A DNA stretch of 38,265 bases from Chitinophagaceae bacterium (GTDB taxonomy: Bacteria; Bacteroidota; Bacteroidia; Chitinophagales; Chitinophagaceae). Every line of letters begins with the position of its first letter. Position 1 is the stretch's first letter. Both the position numbers and the translations under genes were made by a program. The stretch is from NCBI GenBank assembly GCA_024103425.1, contig JAGFIS010000010.1, positions 1-38,265 of the forward strand, written 5' to 3'. Below are positions 26,026 through 34,494 of the stretch, one piece after another. The notes beneath the pieces are model-generated. The model was not told where the DNA came from, made no database searches, and saw nothing but the letters and a program-made list of their open reading frames with translations.

Positions 26026-27450
26026 TTACCACGACCCGTGATGTTCCGGAATCCGCCTGATCAATGGGATAGCCAGAATAAATATGATGGAGGCTGCGAG
26101 GTAAATCTGTGCCTGCACTTCGCCCGGATTGGGAGCTCCGGTGAGAATGGCTGTGGCTATAGCTACTGTAAGAATAGCCCCTATTTTTAAAGACATAGAT
26201 CGCAGCGCAGCGATCGTAGATGCCTGCTCGGGGGCAAGTTGAAGCCCTGCATTGCGGCAAGAAGGATTGATTGCACCTGCACCTGCGCCAATTAAAAAAG
26301 TAGAGAATGCCAGCCAGCCGTAGGGCGTGAAACCGGATGGCGGAGGCAATACCAACAAGGCTATTCCGATGGCCATTGTGATAGTTCCGGCATACAATGG
26401 TGGGCGGTAACCCGACCTTCGGAGGATCATCGTCATTGTCGTCGACATAATAACAGCAGCGATAGCCTGTGCTACCAGCAAAGTACCGGAGTCTAATGCA
26501 TCCAGACCATAACGGTTTGTAGCATACAATGGTACCAGAACAACCGTACCCTGAGCAATGCCCCCGTACAGTACATTAATAATATTAACTGCTCCAAATC
26601 CTTTACCATGAATCAGCCTGGGTGCGATAATCGGATTTGACACGCAGGCTATATGGCGGAAAAAGAAAGCAAGCGATAACATACTTAATGCAATCAATGA
26701 AAGAAACGGAACAGAGAAAACATGCGCTGTCTTTTCTGCCAAAAGACTGACGGCAAACATGCCCGACAATACACCGATTCCGATCAAAAGAATACCTTTA
26801 AAATCTAGGGGAGGTTTTTCTCGGGTATTTACTTCATGGTCTTTGGGGACGTAGATCAGAGAAAGGATAATGACGATAAAGCCGATTGGAATGTTCACGA
26901 AGAAGATTTCTCTCCACGTCCAGTAGGTAACAAAAAAGCCTCCGAAGATGGGACCTATCATTGCACCGATGGGGAACACACTTCCGAAAAGGCTGACAGC
27001 CCTGTCTCTGGCTTTACCGAAATGATCTACAATAATGCCTGTAACTGAAGGGGTAATTCCTGCCGATCCTGCGGCCTGAACAACACGCAGTGCAATGAGT
27101 TGGTAAATGTTTGCAGACAGTCCGCAGAGTAATGAAGCTACCGTAAAAATGGTAACTGAAATAAGGTACATCTTACGATGCCCGTATCTCTTACTGAGTT
27201 TGCCCGTAATAGGCAGCATTACTAAAAATCCAAAAGAGTAGGCGGTAATAGTCCATCCTGCCCAGTTAATGGTGGTGTCGAGCTCCTGTTGCAGTGTATG
27301 CAATGCTGTCGCCACGATGGTTCCATCGATTGTCATCATCAGGAGGGCTGAAGAAACGATAGTGAATACCAGAACCTTGCGCAAGGGTTTCTGTCCGTTT
27401 ACCGGAACTGTTGTTTGAGATTTTATTTCTTCTTGTGTGTTATCGCTCAT
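26026..27450 (-). CDS. MFS multidrug efflux pump, DHA2 (EmrB/QacA) family
   Basis: 474 residues with about 14 hydrophobic segments. MMTIDGTIVATALHTLQQEL is TM1 with the D-x-T-I-V-x-x-A-L motif. GWTITAYSFGFLVMLPITGKLSKRYGHRK is motif A, and GSVFPIGAMIGPIFGGFFV is the antiporter motif C of drug:H+ exporters. A proton-driven efflux role is well supported, but the drugs are not known. No periplasmic adaptor (EmrA-like) or outer-membrane channel is beside it. A 7-bp inverted repeat lies just upstream in the leader and could be an operator. Confidence 0.92.
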   Translation of the reverse strand: MSDNTQEEIKSQTTVPVNGQKPLRKVLVFTIVSSALLMMTIDGTIVATALHTLQQELDTTINWAGWTITAYSFGFLVMLPITGKLSKRYGHRKMYLISVTIFTVASLLCGLSANIYQLIALRVVQAAGSAGITPSVTGIIVDHFGKARDRAVSLFGSVFPIGAMIGPIFGGFFVTYWTWREIFFVNIPIGFIVIILSLIYVPKDHEVNTREKPPLDFKGILLIGIGVLSGMFAVSLLAEKTAHVFSVPFLSLIALSMLSLAFFFRHIACVSNPIIAPRLIHGKGFGAVNIINVLYGGIAQGTVVLVPLYATNRYGLDALDSGTLLVAQAIAAVIMSTTMTMILRRSGYRPPLYAGTITMAIGIALLVLPPPSGFTPYGWLAFSTFLIGAGAGAINPSCRNAGLQLAPEQASTIAALRSMSLKIGAILTVAIATAILTGAPNPGEVQAQIYLAASIIFILAIPLIRRIPEHHGSW

Positions 27451-27462
27451 ATAATGCGGACC

Positions 27463-27484
27463 GCTTCAAAATGAATATTGAAGC
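27463..27484. promoter_or_regulatory. Operator-like inverted repeat in the DHA2 pump leader
   Basis: GCTTCAA (27463-27469) and TTGAAGC (27478-27484) around 8 nt, beginning 13 bp before the pump ATG. Together with the -7-like box at 27511-27518 it would sit in the transcribed leader. A regulator-binding site is a guess. Confidence 0.35.
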
Positions 27485-27510
27485 TCAATTGCCTGTCTAT
27501 AAACAGTTTG

Positions 27511-27518
27511 CAAAATTA
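27511..27518 (-). promoter_or_regulatory. Candidate -7 box for the DHA2 pump
   Basis: Minus strand TAATTTTG, fitting TAnnTTTG, 61 bp before the ATG; -33 element unclear. Confidence 0.4.
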
Positions 27519-27546
27519 GTTCTATTTAAGAAGGATTGAATTGCGA

Positions 27547-27732
27547 TTATCGCCTTTTCTTTTGGGATAATCGAATGATGATGAGCCCTGCGATCAAAAA
27601 TCCTAATCCTACTAATGACATAAGAAAGAAGGGCATATACTTTTCCTGTGGGGCACCCTTAATCAGGAGTATAGCACCCCAGATACCCATTGCGAGGATT
27701 CCTATTAATATGTTCCTGACTTTATTTCTCAT
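27547..27732 (-). CDS. Small membrane protein with two transmembrane segments
   Basis: 61 residues. A short basic start (MRNKVRN) leads into a hydrophobic helix (~8-25, ILIGILAMGIWGAILLI), a short polar loop (KGAPQEKYMP) and a second helix (~36-55), ending in QKKRR. The charge pattern suggests both ends are cytoplasmic. Family not recognised. The ATG is clear and the composition is plainly that of a membrane protein rather than a chance frame. It lies upstream of the DHA2 pump on the same strand, but the intervening ~95 bp holds a promoter-like box, so it is probably a separate unit. Confidence 0.6.
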   Translation of the reverse strand: MRNKVRNILIGILAMGIWGAILLIKGAPQEKYMPFFLMSLVGLGFLIAGLIIIRLSQKKRR

Positions 27733-27848
27733 CGGAGTAAATCTATACTTGTTCTTTGTTCATATATTGAGAATAACCTTTTTTTACAGATATAAATTAA
27801 AGTTGTAATTTAACAGAATACTTTTCTTCACTTATAAAATTAGGAATC

Positions 27849-28277
27849 ATGAATCTCGTTAAACATCTCTTGAACCGCAAGAGCGGAAAACTGGTTACTG
27901 CTTCTCCTAATCATTCTGTGAGAGAGGCTCTTACCCTGATGGCAAAAAACGATGTAGGGGCTGTGGTAGTAATGGATGGCGATCAGTTTAAAGGTATATT
28001 GACGGAGAGAGATTACTCCCGTAAGATTATTTTGAAGGATAGGAACTCGAGAGACACTACCGTAGAAGAGATTATGTCAAAAGATCTTCCCGGTGTAAGC
28101 CCAACCGACACGATTGAACATTGCATGGAATTGCTGGACGAGCATCACATCAGGTACCTTCCTGTATTTGATGGGGGTAAACTGGCCGGCATAGTTTCTA
28201 TCAGTGATTTGATTAAGGAAACACTCCTGATCCAACAGCGTACAATCGACCAGTTAGAGAATTACATCAGGGGATAG
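27849..28277 (+). CDS. CBS-domain protein
   Basis: 142 residues made of two CBS motifs. The first (~8-66) has SPNHSVREALTLMAKNDVGA followed by VVVMDGDQFKGILTERDYSR. The second (~73-130) has IMSKDLPGVSPTDTIEHCME followed by HHIRYLPVFDGGKLAGIVSI. Stand-alone CBS pairs form Bateman modules that bind adenine nucleotides and sense energy or redox state; the ligand and partner are unknown. It is monocistronic, on the plus strand between minus-strand neighbours, and ends 33 bp before the convergent lipoprotein gene. Confidence 0.92.
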   Translation: MNLVKHLLNRKSGKLVTASPNHSVREALTLMAKNDVGAVVVMDGDQFKGILTERDYSRKIILKDRNSRDTTVEEIMSKDLPGVSPTDTIEHCMELLDEHHIRYLPVFDGGKLAGIVSISDLIKETLLIQQRTIDQLENYIRG

Positions 28278-28310
28278 GCTATTATTTGAAGCTGATTTTT
28301 TCGGAAACAA

Positions 28311-29702
28311 TTATTTTTCGTAACAACCAATATCGGGCTGCGAGTCGCGCAGCTTGCCTTCAATATCTGTAAGGTAACCGGTTACTATCCCTGCGTTGAT
28401 GGCAGGGGCACCGGCATTCTTCGTAAACCGGAAGTCGTAGATATTTTTAGAAGTATTGATACTATCGAACAGCGGCGGCTGATTCAGGATACTGTTTTGG
28501 AAAGTTGCATTTACCACAGGGTCTTTTGCCTTGTAAATGCAGTTGGTATATGTGACATCGAAGAGCCCTGTACCTTTTTTCCCCAGCAGAATTTCGTTGT
28601 CGACATTCCCGTTATCTCCCCAGAAAATACAGTTTGTGAAATCTGCCGATAACTCTGCAGTATAAACTGTGCCACCGCCTTCATAGTAATCTGTTGCTGT
28701 GAGAACAGGGTTTTTGTGCGTGATATACAGGCTACCGTATGAGGCAACGGTACAGTGCGTGAATGAGTATTCACCACCAAGCAACAAGGCAATATTCGCA
28801 CCGCAGTTTACAATCAGTGAGTTGTCTGCAGTAATAGAAGAGTTGAGTGCCAGAATACCCGCGTCGTAAATATTTCTGATAACAGATTCGGATAAAGTGA
28901 GTTTAGGATTGTTATCCGTCGGAAATCCCTGCAATACCAACCCCTGATACGCATTCTGGATAATAGTTTGTTTGATAAAATTGTTCTCGCTGGAGTCAGA
29001 GAAATAAATACCGGGCCATCCTGCGGGAAGATTTTTATAATCTGCATCCGTTCTGTCTCCGGAAAATACAACCGGAGATGCAACGGTACCTTCAGAATAT
29101 AGTCTTCCGTTAATCAGGAATGGTGCATCGGCATGGGCAAAAATTCTTGTTCCGGGATCGAGATATAGTGTGGCCGGATTTTGAACAGTGAGCGAACCCA
29201 GAATTACATAAGGAAGTGAGTCTGTCCAATGTGTATCCGAAGTAATCGTATGATTCCTTAGAAAGATTGCATTTTGTCCGTATGCTCTCAATTGCAGCCA
29301 CTTTGTGTTTCCGTTGAAGGATACCTCAATGCTGTCTTCGACTACAAAAGGCATTTGTTGTGTATTGGGATTGATCGTTACCTGTACAAAAAGGTACATA
29401 CTGTCGTTAGCACGCATGGTTACATCGTGTACTTCAGTGGCAGAAATACCGTCTATATTTATTTTGAAAAAAGAGTTGCTGCCTCCTGCAAGCCTGATGG
29501 TGCTGAGTTGGAGTTTACTGTCGTTCTCATTAATAATCTTTACAGAGGATGTTACCGATCCTACAGTGGTGAATACAGTATCAAAAAACAAGGTATCGCT
29601 GCTGAAAGATATAACTGCATCGGGGCTTGTAATAACCCGTTCCTTACTGCATGAGGTAAAGATAAGCGCGATTGCCAGTAAAGAAAATAATAGCGTTCTC
29701 AA
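28311..29702 (-). CDS. Lipoprotein with predicted right-handed beta-helix
   Basis: 463 residues. The start is a TTG (29702); the frame is closed by TAA shortly upstream with no ATG. It gives a lipoprotein signal directly: RTLLFSLLAIALIFTSC with Cys18 as the lipidated residue. An N-terminal beta-sandwich-like domain (~25-140, FSSDTLFFDTVFTTVGSVTS, KIINENDSKLQLSTI) resembles abnormal-spindle/HYDIN-type folds. From ~160 on, short repeating strands (SLTVQNPATLYLDPGTRIFA, NGRLYSEGTVASPVVFSG, FTNCIFWGDNGN) resemble a pectate-lyase-like parallel beta-helix. It ends with DSQPDIGCYEK, as in choice-of-anchor-Q polymorphic proteins. Probably a surface or outer-membrane protein; no enzyme activity can be claimed. 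Confidence 0.8.
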   Translation of the reverse strand: MRTLLFSLLAIALIFTSCSKERVITSPDAVISFSSDTLFFDTVFTTVGSVTSSVKIINENDSKLQLSTIRLAGGSNSFFKINIDGISATEVHDVTMRANDSMYLFVQVTINPNTQQMPFVVEDSIEVSFNGNTKWLQLRAYGQNAIFLRNHTITSDTHWTDSLPYVILGSLTVQNPATLYLDPGTRIFAHADAPFLINGRLYSEGTVASPVVFSGDRTDADYKNLPAGWPGIYFSDSSENNFIKQTIIQNAYQGLVLQGFPTDNNPKLTLSESVIRNIYDAGILALNSSITADNSLIVNCGANIALLLGGEYSFTHCTVASYGSLYITHKNPVLTATDYYEGGGTVYTAELSADFTNCIFWGDNGNVDNEILLGKKGTGLFDVTYTNCIYKAKDPVVNATFQNSILNQPPLFDSINTSKNIYDFRFTKNAGAPAINAGIVTGYLTDIEGKLRDSQPDIGCYEK

Positions 29703-29714
29703 ATGGGGTATTTA

Positions 29715-30755
29715 TTAAACTAATATTGACTCAATATACTCAAAGCCTTTTACCGGATGCAGCCCTTCCCACAGGATACGGTACACGGTTGTTGCTATGG
29801 GTATCTCTGCTTTCACTTTTTTATTTGTCTCGTGAATACATCTGCTGGCATTATAACCTTCGGCAACCATATTCATTTCGAGTTGGGCAGAAGATACCGA
29901 GTATCCTTTCCCGATCATATTTCCGAATGTCCGGTTTCGGCTGTACAGTGAGTAGCAGGTCACCAGTAAGTCGCCCAGGTAAACGCTGGCCGCATAGTTG
30001 GTTACCACTCTCTTCTGGCTGTGGGTCGTTGCTTCGTGCAACGGCTTACCCACCTCTACTTTCTGACCCAACTGACGCAGGAATCCGGCCATTTCATCCG
30101 CACAGTTCGCTATAAGAACGCTTAAAAAGTTATCTCCGTATTCAAGACCATGGGCCATTCCCGCCCCGATGGCATAAATATTCTTTAAAATAGCTGCATA
30201 TTGGGCTCCGTAAACGTCGGTGTTGTACAGTGTTTTTAGGTATGGAGTGGCAAAACAAGAGGCGATTTCCTTTGTCATTTCAGGATCGTTACCTGAAAAT
30301 GTGAGATAAGAAAGTTTTTCAGCTGCTACCTCTTCCGCATGGCAGGGGCCAAGCAGGGTGAAATAATCATATAATGCAACTCCGTATTCCTCCTGTAGAA
30401 ATTCGTTTAGCAGCAGGTTCTTATCGGGGATAATCCCTTTAACGGCAGAAACAATTTTCTTTCCCTTAAAGGCATCTTTCGTGATGTCTTTAAATGCCTC
30501 GGTGATAAATGCCGATGGTACAGCAACAACGATGATATCACTTCCGGCAATAACCTCTATGGGGTCGATAGAGAAATTCAACAGGCTCACATCGAAGATT
30601 GCTGACCGTAAGTACTGAGGATTATGCCTCCGGCTTTTGAAGGAGACGATATTCTCGTCGCTTCGCAACCACCAGTTAATTGCGTGTTTATTATCTGTCA
30701 GCAGTTTTGCCAGGGCAGTTCCCCAGCTTCCGCTGCCTAATAGTCCGAACTTCAT
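29715..30755 (-). CDS. gpsA: Glycerol-3-phosphate dehydrogenase [NAD(P)+]
   Basis: 346 residues from ATG 30755; the frame extends to a TTG at 30779 (MSDQQHSI), but the NAD-binding strand MKFGLLGSGSWGTALAKLL begins naturally at the ATG. SDIIVVAVPSAFITEAF, SAVKGI and LLGPCHAEEVA are conserved, as are KNIYAIGAGMAHGLEYGDN with the catalytic Lys, and RNRTFGNMIGKGYS. It reduces dihydroxyacetone phosphate to sn-glycerol-3-phosphate for phospholipid synthesis. It follows rnc closely on the same strand, in a run with fabF and acpP, so several lipid-synthesis genes cluster here. Confidence 0.96.
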   Translation of the reverse strand: MKFGLLGSGSWGTALAKLLTDNKHAINWWLRSDENIVSFKSRRHNPQYLRSAIFDVSLLNFSIDPIEVIAGSDIIVVAVPSAFITEAFKDITKDAFKGKKIVSAVKGIIPDKNLLLNEFLQEEYGVALYDYFTLLGPCHAEEVAAEKLSYLTFSGNDPEMTKEIASCFATPYLKTLYNTDVYGAQYAAILKNIYAIGAGMAHGLEYGDNFLSVLIANCADEMAGFLRQLGQKVEVGKPLHEATTHSQKRVVTNYAASVYLGDLLVTCYSLYSRNRTFGNMIGKGYSVSSAQLEMNMVAEGYNASRCIHETNKKVKAEIPIATTVYRILWEGLHPVKGFEYIESILV

Positions 30756-30788
30756 AATTGAGTGTTGCTGATCTGACAAGAGTGCAAT

Positions 30789-31505
30789 TTATGTAATATT
30801 CAAAATCTCGATGGCCTTTTGAGCAGCGATATGGCTGGCGTCTTTTTTATTAAAAGCCTGCCCTTCCGATACCATCTCTCTGTCTATAAATGCACCGATG
30901 GTAAACAATTTTCGCCCGCCCTCGATTTTCTCGTCTATGGTTTCGAATTCAAGCGATTTTCCGTTCTTGTTGGCCCACCCGTACAGCTTATTCTTGAGGT
31001 TGATGTCTATCTCTTCGAGGTCCTGCAAAAACAGGTGGGAGTTGATGATGTGTAGTGTTACCCATTTGCTGGCTTCTTCATAACCTTTGTCTAAGTACAC
31101 TGCACCTACCAGGGCCTCGAGAGTGTTACCGAATATCTGTGAAATTTTTAGCGACTGATCTGATTTATTAAAGAAGGTAACGCGCTTCAGCCCGATCTTT
31201 ACTGCAATGCTGTTCAACTGGTGCCTGTTAACGATCTTACTGCGCATTTCCGTCAGGAAGCCTTCGTCCTTATAAGGATATTTCATAAACAAAAAATGCG
31301 CTACGATAGAGCTTAGAATGGCATCGCCCAGAAATTCAAGGCGTTCGTTGTTCTCGTCAGATCCTTCGCGAACCGACCTGTGACTGAGTGCTGTTTTATA
31401 CAAATCGATATTCCCCGGAGAATAGCCGAGAACGTTACTCAATTGTTTTTTAAACTCTCTTTCCTGCTTTGTAAGGAAAAGCGAACTAAACGGAGAAATA
31501 TTCAT
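30789..31505 (-). CDS. rnc: Ribonuclease III
   Basis: 238 residues. The N-terminal endonuclease domain has the signature NERLEFLGDAIL (53-64) with metal ligands Glu57 and Asp61. The second acidic pair is at GNTLEALVGAVYLD: Glu130 is present, but the position of the usual Asp is Asn127. The C-terminal dsRNA-binding domain (~165-236) has LKNKLYGWANKNGKSLEFET and KKDASHIAAQKAIEIL. It processes rRNA precursors and structured RNA. It belongs to the minus-strand acpP-fabF-(DUF2490)-rnc-gpsA run. Confidence 0.95.
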   Translation of the reverse strand: MNISPFSSLFLTKQEREFKKQLSNVLGYSPGNIDLYKTALSHRSVREGSDENNERLEFLGDAILSSIVAHFLFMKYPYKDEGFLTEMRSKIVNRHQLNSIAVKIGLKRVTFFNKSDQSLKISQIFGNTLEALVGAVYLDKGYEEASKWVTLHIINSHLFLQDLEEIDINLKNKLYGWANKNGKSLEFETIDEKIEGGRKLFTIGAFIDREMVSEGQAFNKKDASHIAAQKAIEILNIT

Positions 31506-31649
31506 AACTGAGTAATAAAGTTAAAAGAAAATGGGAAATCCTTTCTTCTGATATCTTAAACAAACAAATTTTCTTTTTGAATGAATCTTGAACAACCGGA
31601 TACGGGGAATTAAAACAAACCCTATTTCGAGACGGGATGGTGTGTATGT

Positions 31650-32336
31650 TTATAATTTTAAACCCAGCCCGATATACAGATAATTTTTTCCTTTCCTACT
31701 GTTGCTTTTGTAATCATTCTGTCTTAAAAGTCCTGCCTGAATCGTGGTTTTCTTGTCGATAATCCATCCGAACCCACCAAAAACCCTGTTCCGGGTCAAC
31801 CATTTATTTTGAGTCCCGAAGAACAGCTCGTCGAAGGCAGATAAAAAGACTGTTCCTTTCTCTAGTGCCTCTTTGTTGAGGGGTGTCTTGATATGTAATC
31901 GGTACCTGATATTTAATTTCCAATTATTACTCACGACTTCCTCTATTCTTATACGGTGTTCAGGAAAGACAAAGGGCAGGTTTTGTTTAACAGATACTTG
32001 TTGCCAAATCCTCCATTCTGTTTTCTTTGATGAATAGTCAAAGGCTTCACCTTCCTCAAAATTGTGATAGAAGCCCAGGGCTGCTGTAAGCTTCAGGTTT
32101 TTTCTGATACTGTAGCTAGCTCCTGTTTTTACTTCGTAATAATAAAACCTTTCAAAGTACTTTGCCGATCGCATTTCTGTTTCAGCAAACAAGCTCCACT
32201 TATTTTTTAAATTGTACTCAAGAGAAAGAGCAGGATAAGTACCAACCTGTTTTATATTCTGGCCATTTACCCGGTGAATGCAGAGCAGGCATCCTATAAA
32301 AAAAAATGTAATTATTCTCCTGAATATCTTTTGCAA
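31650..32336 (-). CDS. DUF2490 family outer-membrane protein
   Basis: 228 residues, starting at a TTG (32336) with no ATG/GTG before the upstream in-frame stop. Signal peptide QKIFRRIITFFFIGCLLCIH, cut near VNGQ. Alternating strands follow (WSLFAETEMRSAKYFERFYY, WRIWQQVSVKQNLPFVFPEH, KLNIRYRLHIKTPL) and the protein ends in YLYIGLGLKL. That fits a small beta-barrel of the DUF2490 family; function unknown. It sits between fabF and rnc, which in relatives I recall as direct neighbours, so it may be an insertion in the acpP-fabF-rnc block. Spacing of ~140 bp on each side suggests separate transcription. Confidence 0.75.
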   Translation of the reverse strand: MQKIFRRIITFFFIGCLLCIHRVNGQNIKQVGTYPALSLEYNLKNKWSLFAETEMRSAKYFERFYYYEVKTGASYSIRKNLKLTAALGFYHNFEEGEAFDYSSKKTEWRIWQQVSVKQNLPFVFPEHRIRIEEVVSNNWKLNIRYRLHIKTPLNKEALEKGTVFLSAFDELFFGTQNKWLTRNRVFGGFGWIIDKKTTIQAGLLRQNDYKSNSRKGKNYLYIGLGLKL

Positions 32337-32472
32337 GACAATGCTTTTGATAGTTGTGTATTAGGAAAAATATCCTGGTAAATATAGTAGTATTTGTGAT
32401 AGCCTTACCAACAAATTGGCCATATCTGCTCCATTACAAATAAGAGTTTAAGAACTCAAAGAGCGAAGGTTC

Positions 32473-33726
32473 TTACTCTTTGTATTTCTTGATGATTACA
32501 GATGCGTTATGCCCGCCGAATCCGAAAGTATTGCTGATGGCAGCATTCACAACGCGCTTCTGTGCTTTGTTGAATGTGAAGTTAAGCTTAGGATCCAGCT
32601 CAGGGTCATCCGTGAAGTGATTAATGGTAGGAGGAATGACATCTTCGGTTACCGCGAGTATGCATGCAAGTGTTTCTATAACGCCGGCGGCACCGAGGCA
32701 ATGACCTGTCATAGACTTGGTGCTGCTGATGTTAAGATCGTATGCTTTGTCTCCGAAAACAGAGAGGATGGCTTTTGTTTCAGCAATATCTCCGAGTGGA
32801 GTACTCGTACCGTGTACGTTGATGTAATCGATACCACCCGGTTCCATTCCGGCGTCTTTCAGAGCCGCGAGCATTACGTTTTTAGCACCTAAACCTTCGG
32901 GGTGCGGGGCTGTAATGTGGTGTGCGTCAGCAGTTGCGCCACCGCCTGCTACTTCAGCATAGATTTTTGCCCCCCGTGCTTTGGCATGTTCGAGTTCTTC
33001 AAGAACAATAATACCTGCACCTTCACCCATTACAAAACCGTCGCGGTCTTTATCGAACGGACGGCTGGCGGTTGCAGGATCATCGTTTCTTTCGCTGAGA
33101 GCTTTCATAGCGTTAAATCCACCGACACCCGCTTCGCTGATAACAGCTTCACTGCCTCCCGTAAGGATAATATCAGCTTTGCCGAGGCGGATATTATCGA
33201 AGGCATCGATAAGCGCATTCGTACTGCTGGCACAGGCGCTTACCACAGCGAAATTGGGGCCGCGAAAACCGTATCTCATAGAGATCTGCCCCGCTGCTAT
33301 GTCAAGAATCATCTTGGGAATAAAGAAAGGGTTGAAGCGGGGAGTCCCGTCTCCGCGTGCAAATTCCATCACGTCATCCTGGAAAGTATGAATACCTCCG
33401 ATGCCGCTTGCGAAAATGACACCGACGCGATCGTGGTCGATATTGTCATTATCAATGCCTGCATCCTTAACTGCTTCATCACTCGCTACTAAGGCGAATT
33501 GAGTGAAGCGGTCGAGCTTGCGAGCCTCCTTTCTCTCGAAGTAGTTGGTTGGTTCAAAGTTTTTTACCTCACAGGCAAACCTTGTTTTGAATTTTGAGCA
33601 GTCGAACTGAGTAATGGGTGCAGCACCTGATACTCCGTTGATTAATCCATCAAAGAATTCACGTGCCGTGTTCCCCAGTGGAGTAATGGCTCCAAGTCCT
33701 GTTATGACTACTCTCTTTAATTCCAT
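32473..33726 (-). CDS. fabF: 3-oxoacyl-[acyl-carrier-protein] synthase II
   Basis: 417 residues. MELKRVVITGLGAITPLGNT is the usual start. The thiolase-fold catalytic residues are Cys165 (VVSACASSTNA), His305 (INVHGTSTPLGD), Lys337 (SSTKSMTGH) and His342. NTFGFGGHNASVI closes the protein. It elongates acyl-ACP by condensing with malonyl-ACP and controls cis-unsaturated chain length. It lies 29 bp after acpP on the same strand, the typical acpP-fabF operon. Confidence 0.98.
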   Translation of the reverse strand: MELKRVVITGLGAITPLGNTAREFFDGLINGVSGAAPITQFDCSKFKTRFACEVKNFEPTNYFERKEARKLDRFTQFALVASDEAVKDAGIDNDNIDHDRVGVIFASGIGGIHTFQDDVMEFARGDGTPRFNPFFIPKMILDIAAGQISMRYGFRGPNFAVVSACASSTNALIDAFDNIRLGKADIILTGGSEAVISEAGVGGFNAMKALSERNDDPATASRPFDKDRDGFVMGEGAGIIVLEELEHAKARGAKIYAEVAGGGATADAHHITAPHPEGLGAKNVMLAALKDAGMEPGGIDYINVHGTSTPLGDIAETKAILSVFGDKAYDLNISSTKSMTGHCLGAAGVIETLACILAVTEDVIPPTINHFTDDPELDPKLNFTFNKAQKRVVNAAISNTFGFGGHNASVIIKKYKE

Positions 33727-33755
33727 AAGCTTGCCTGCGAAGTTTTGAATGAACC

Positions 33756-33992
33756 TTACTTGGCATGTTCTTCAAGATAGGTCACAGCCTGACCTACTGT
33801 TGTAATAGTTTCTGCCTGCTCATCCGGTATAGAAATGTTGAATTCTTTTTCAAATTCCATGATCAGTTCTACCGTATCCAGGCTGTCTGCTCCTAAATCG
33901 TTAGTGAATGAAGCTTCTGGAGTTACTTCTGCTTCGTCAACTCCTAACTTGTCAACAATAATTTTTTTAACTTTTGTTGCAATGTCCGACAT
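33756..33992 (-). CDS. acpP: Acyl carrier protein
   Basis: 78 residues, acidic. The phosphopantetheine site is Ser37 in [40 protein letters not shown] at the N terminus is typical. It carries growing acyl chains in the cytoplasm. First gene of the acpP-fabF operon; TATTTTTG on the minus strand at 34018-34025 is a candidate -7 box. Confidence 0.98.
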   Translation of the reverse strand: MSDIATKVKKIIVDKLGVDEAEVTPEASFTNDLGADSLDTVELIMEFEKEFNISIPDEQAETITTVGQAVTYLEEHAK

Positions 33993-34494
33993 GATTGTAA
34001 AATTTAGTTAATGGCCACAAAAATATACTTTTTGACCTAAATAAAAATAATTCTCTGCCCGAGATGATTAACTGATTTAAAAGGATGCATGACTATAATA
34101 AAATTCTTTTCATCCCGGAAAAAGATTTTGGGCTTAAACAGTGTAACTACCGCTTGTGATTATACTGCCTACCTCATTTCCGGCGTGATTTTTTGGGGTT
34201 ACAGGCAACGGTTTTTCCTGCGTTGGTGGTTCTGTTTTTGTGCAAATAAAAAAGGCTCGCAAAAGAGAGCCTTTTTGAATCTGGTGGTCATTTGGAATTA
34301 GAATCTTAAATTTTTTCTTGATGACCTGAGAGTTGAGGTTGCAATTCAAAGGATAGCGTGTGCTTTTGAATCAGTTTTTTCAGTCACAAATTTAACTGTA
34401 TAAGACATATATATATACTCCAAAAAGGTAAACAAATACCTGTAAGAGACATTTTTTAATGCTTTAAAAAGAGTTCTTACCTGCGAAAAGCAGT
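33993..34494. other. Intergenic region between acpP and the AraC regulator
   Basis: 502 bp without a convincing gene. It holds the acpP -7-like box (34018-34025), a strong hairpin at 34249-34276 and, on the minus strand, a 20-codon ORF at 34346-34408 (MSYTVKFVTEKTDSKAHAIL). A second minus-strand frame after it (NCNLNSQVIKKKFKILIPND...) continues toward the hairpin. This could be a decayed or frameshifted small gene, or a small RNA or 3' UTR of the araC-type gene. Confidence 0.5.
34249..34276 (-). terminator. Rho-independent terminator
   Basis: AAAAAGGCTC / GAGCCTTTTT, 10-bp stem with an 8-nt loop. On the minus strand it is followed by TTATTTG, giving a long T-rich tail. It may end the AraC-type gene transcript with a ~220-nt 3' region, or a separate small RNA. 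Confidence 0.75.

Noticed and set aside
32902..33492. 196-codon plus-strand ORF opposite fabF
   Set aside because: Antisense shadow of the fabF coding sequence.
34089..34301. 70-codon plus-strand ORF between acpP and the AraC gene
   Set aside because: No domain, runs through the terminator hairpin, and the composition is not protein-like.
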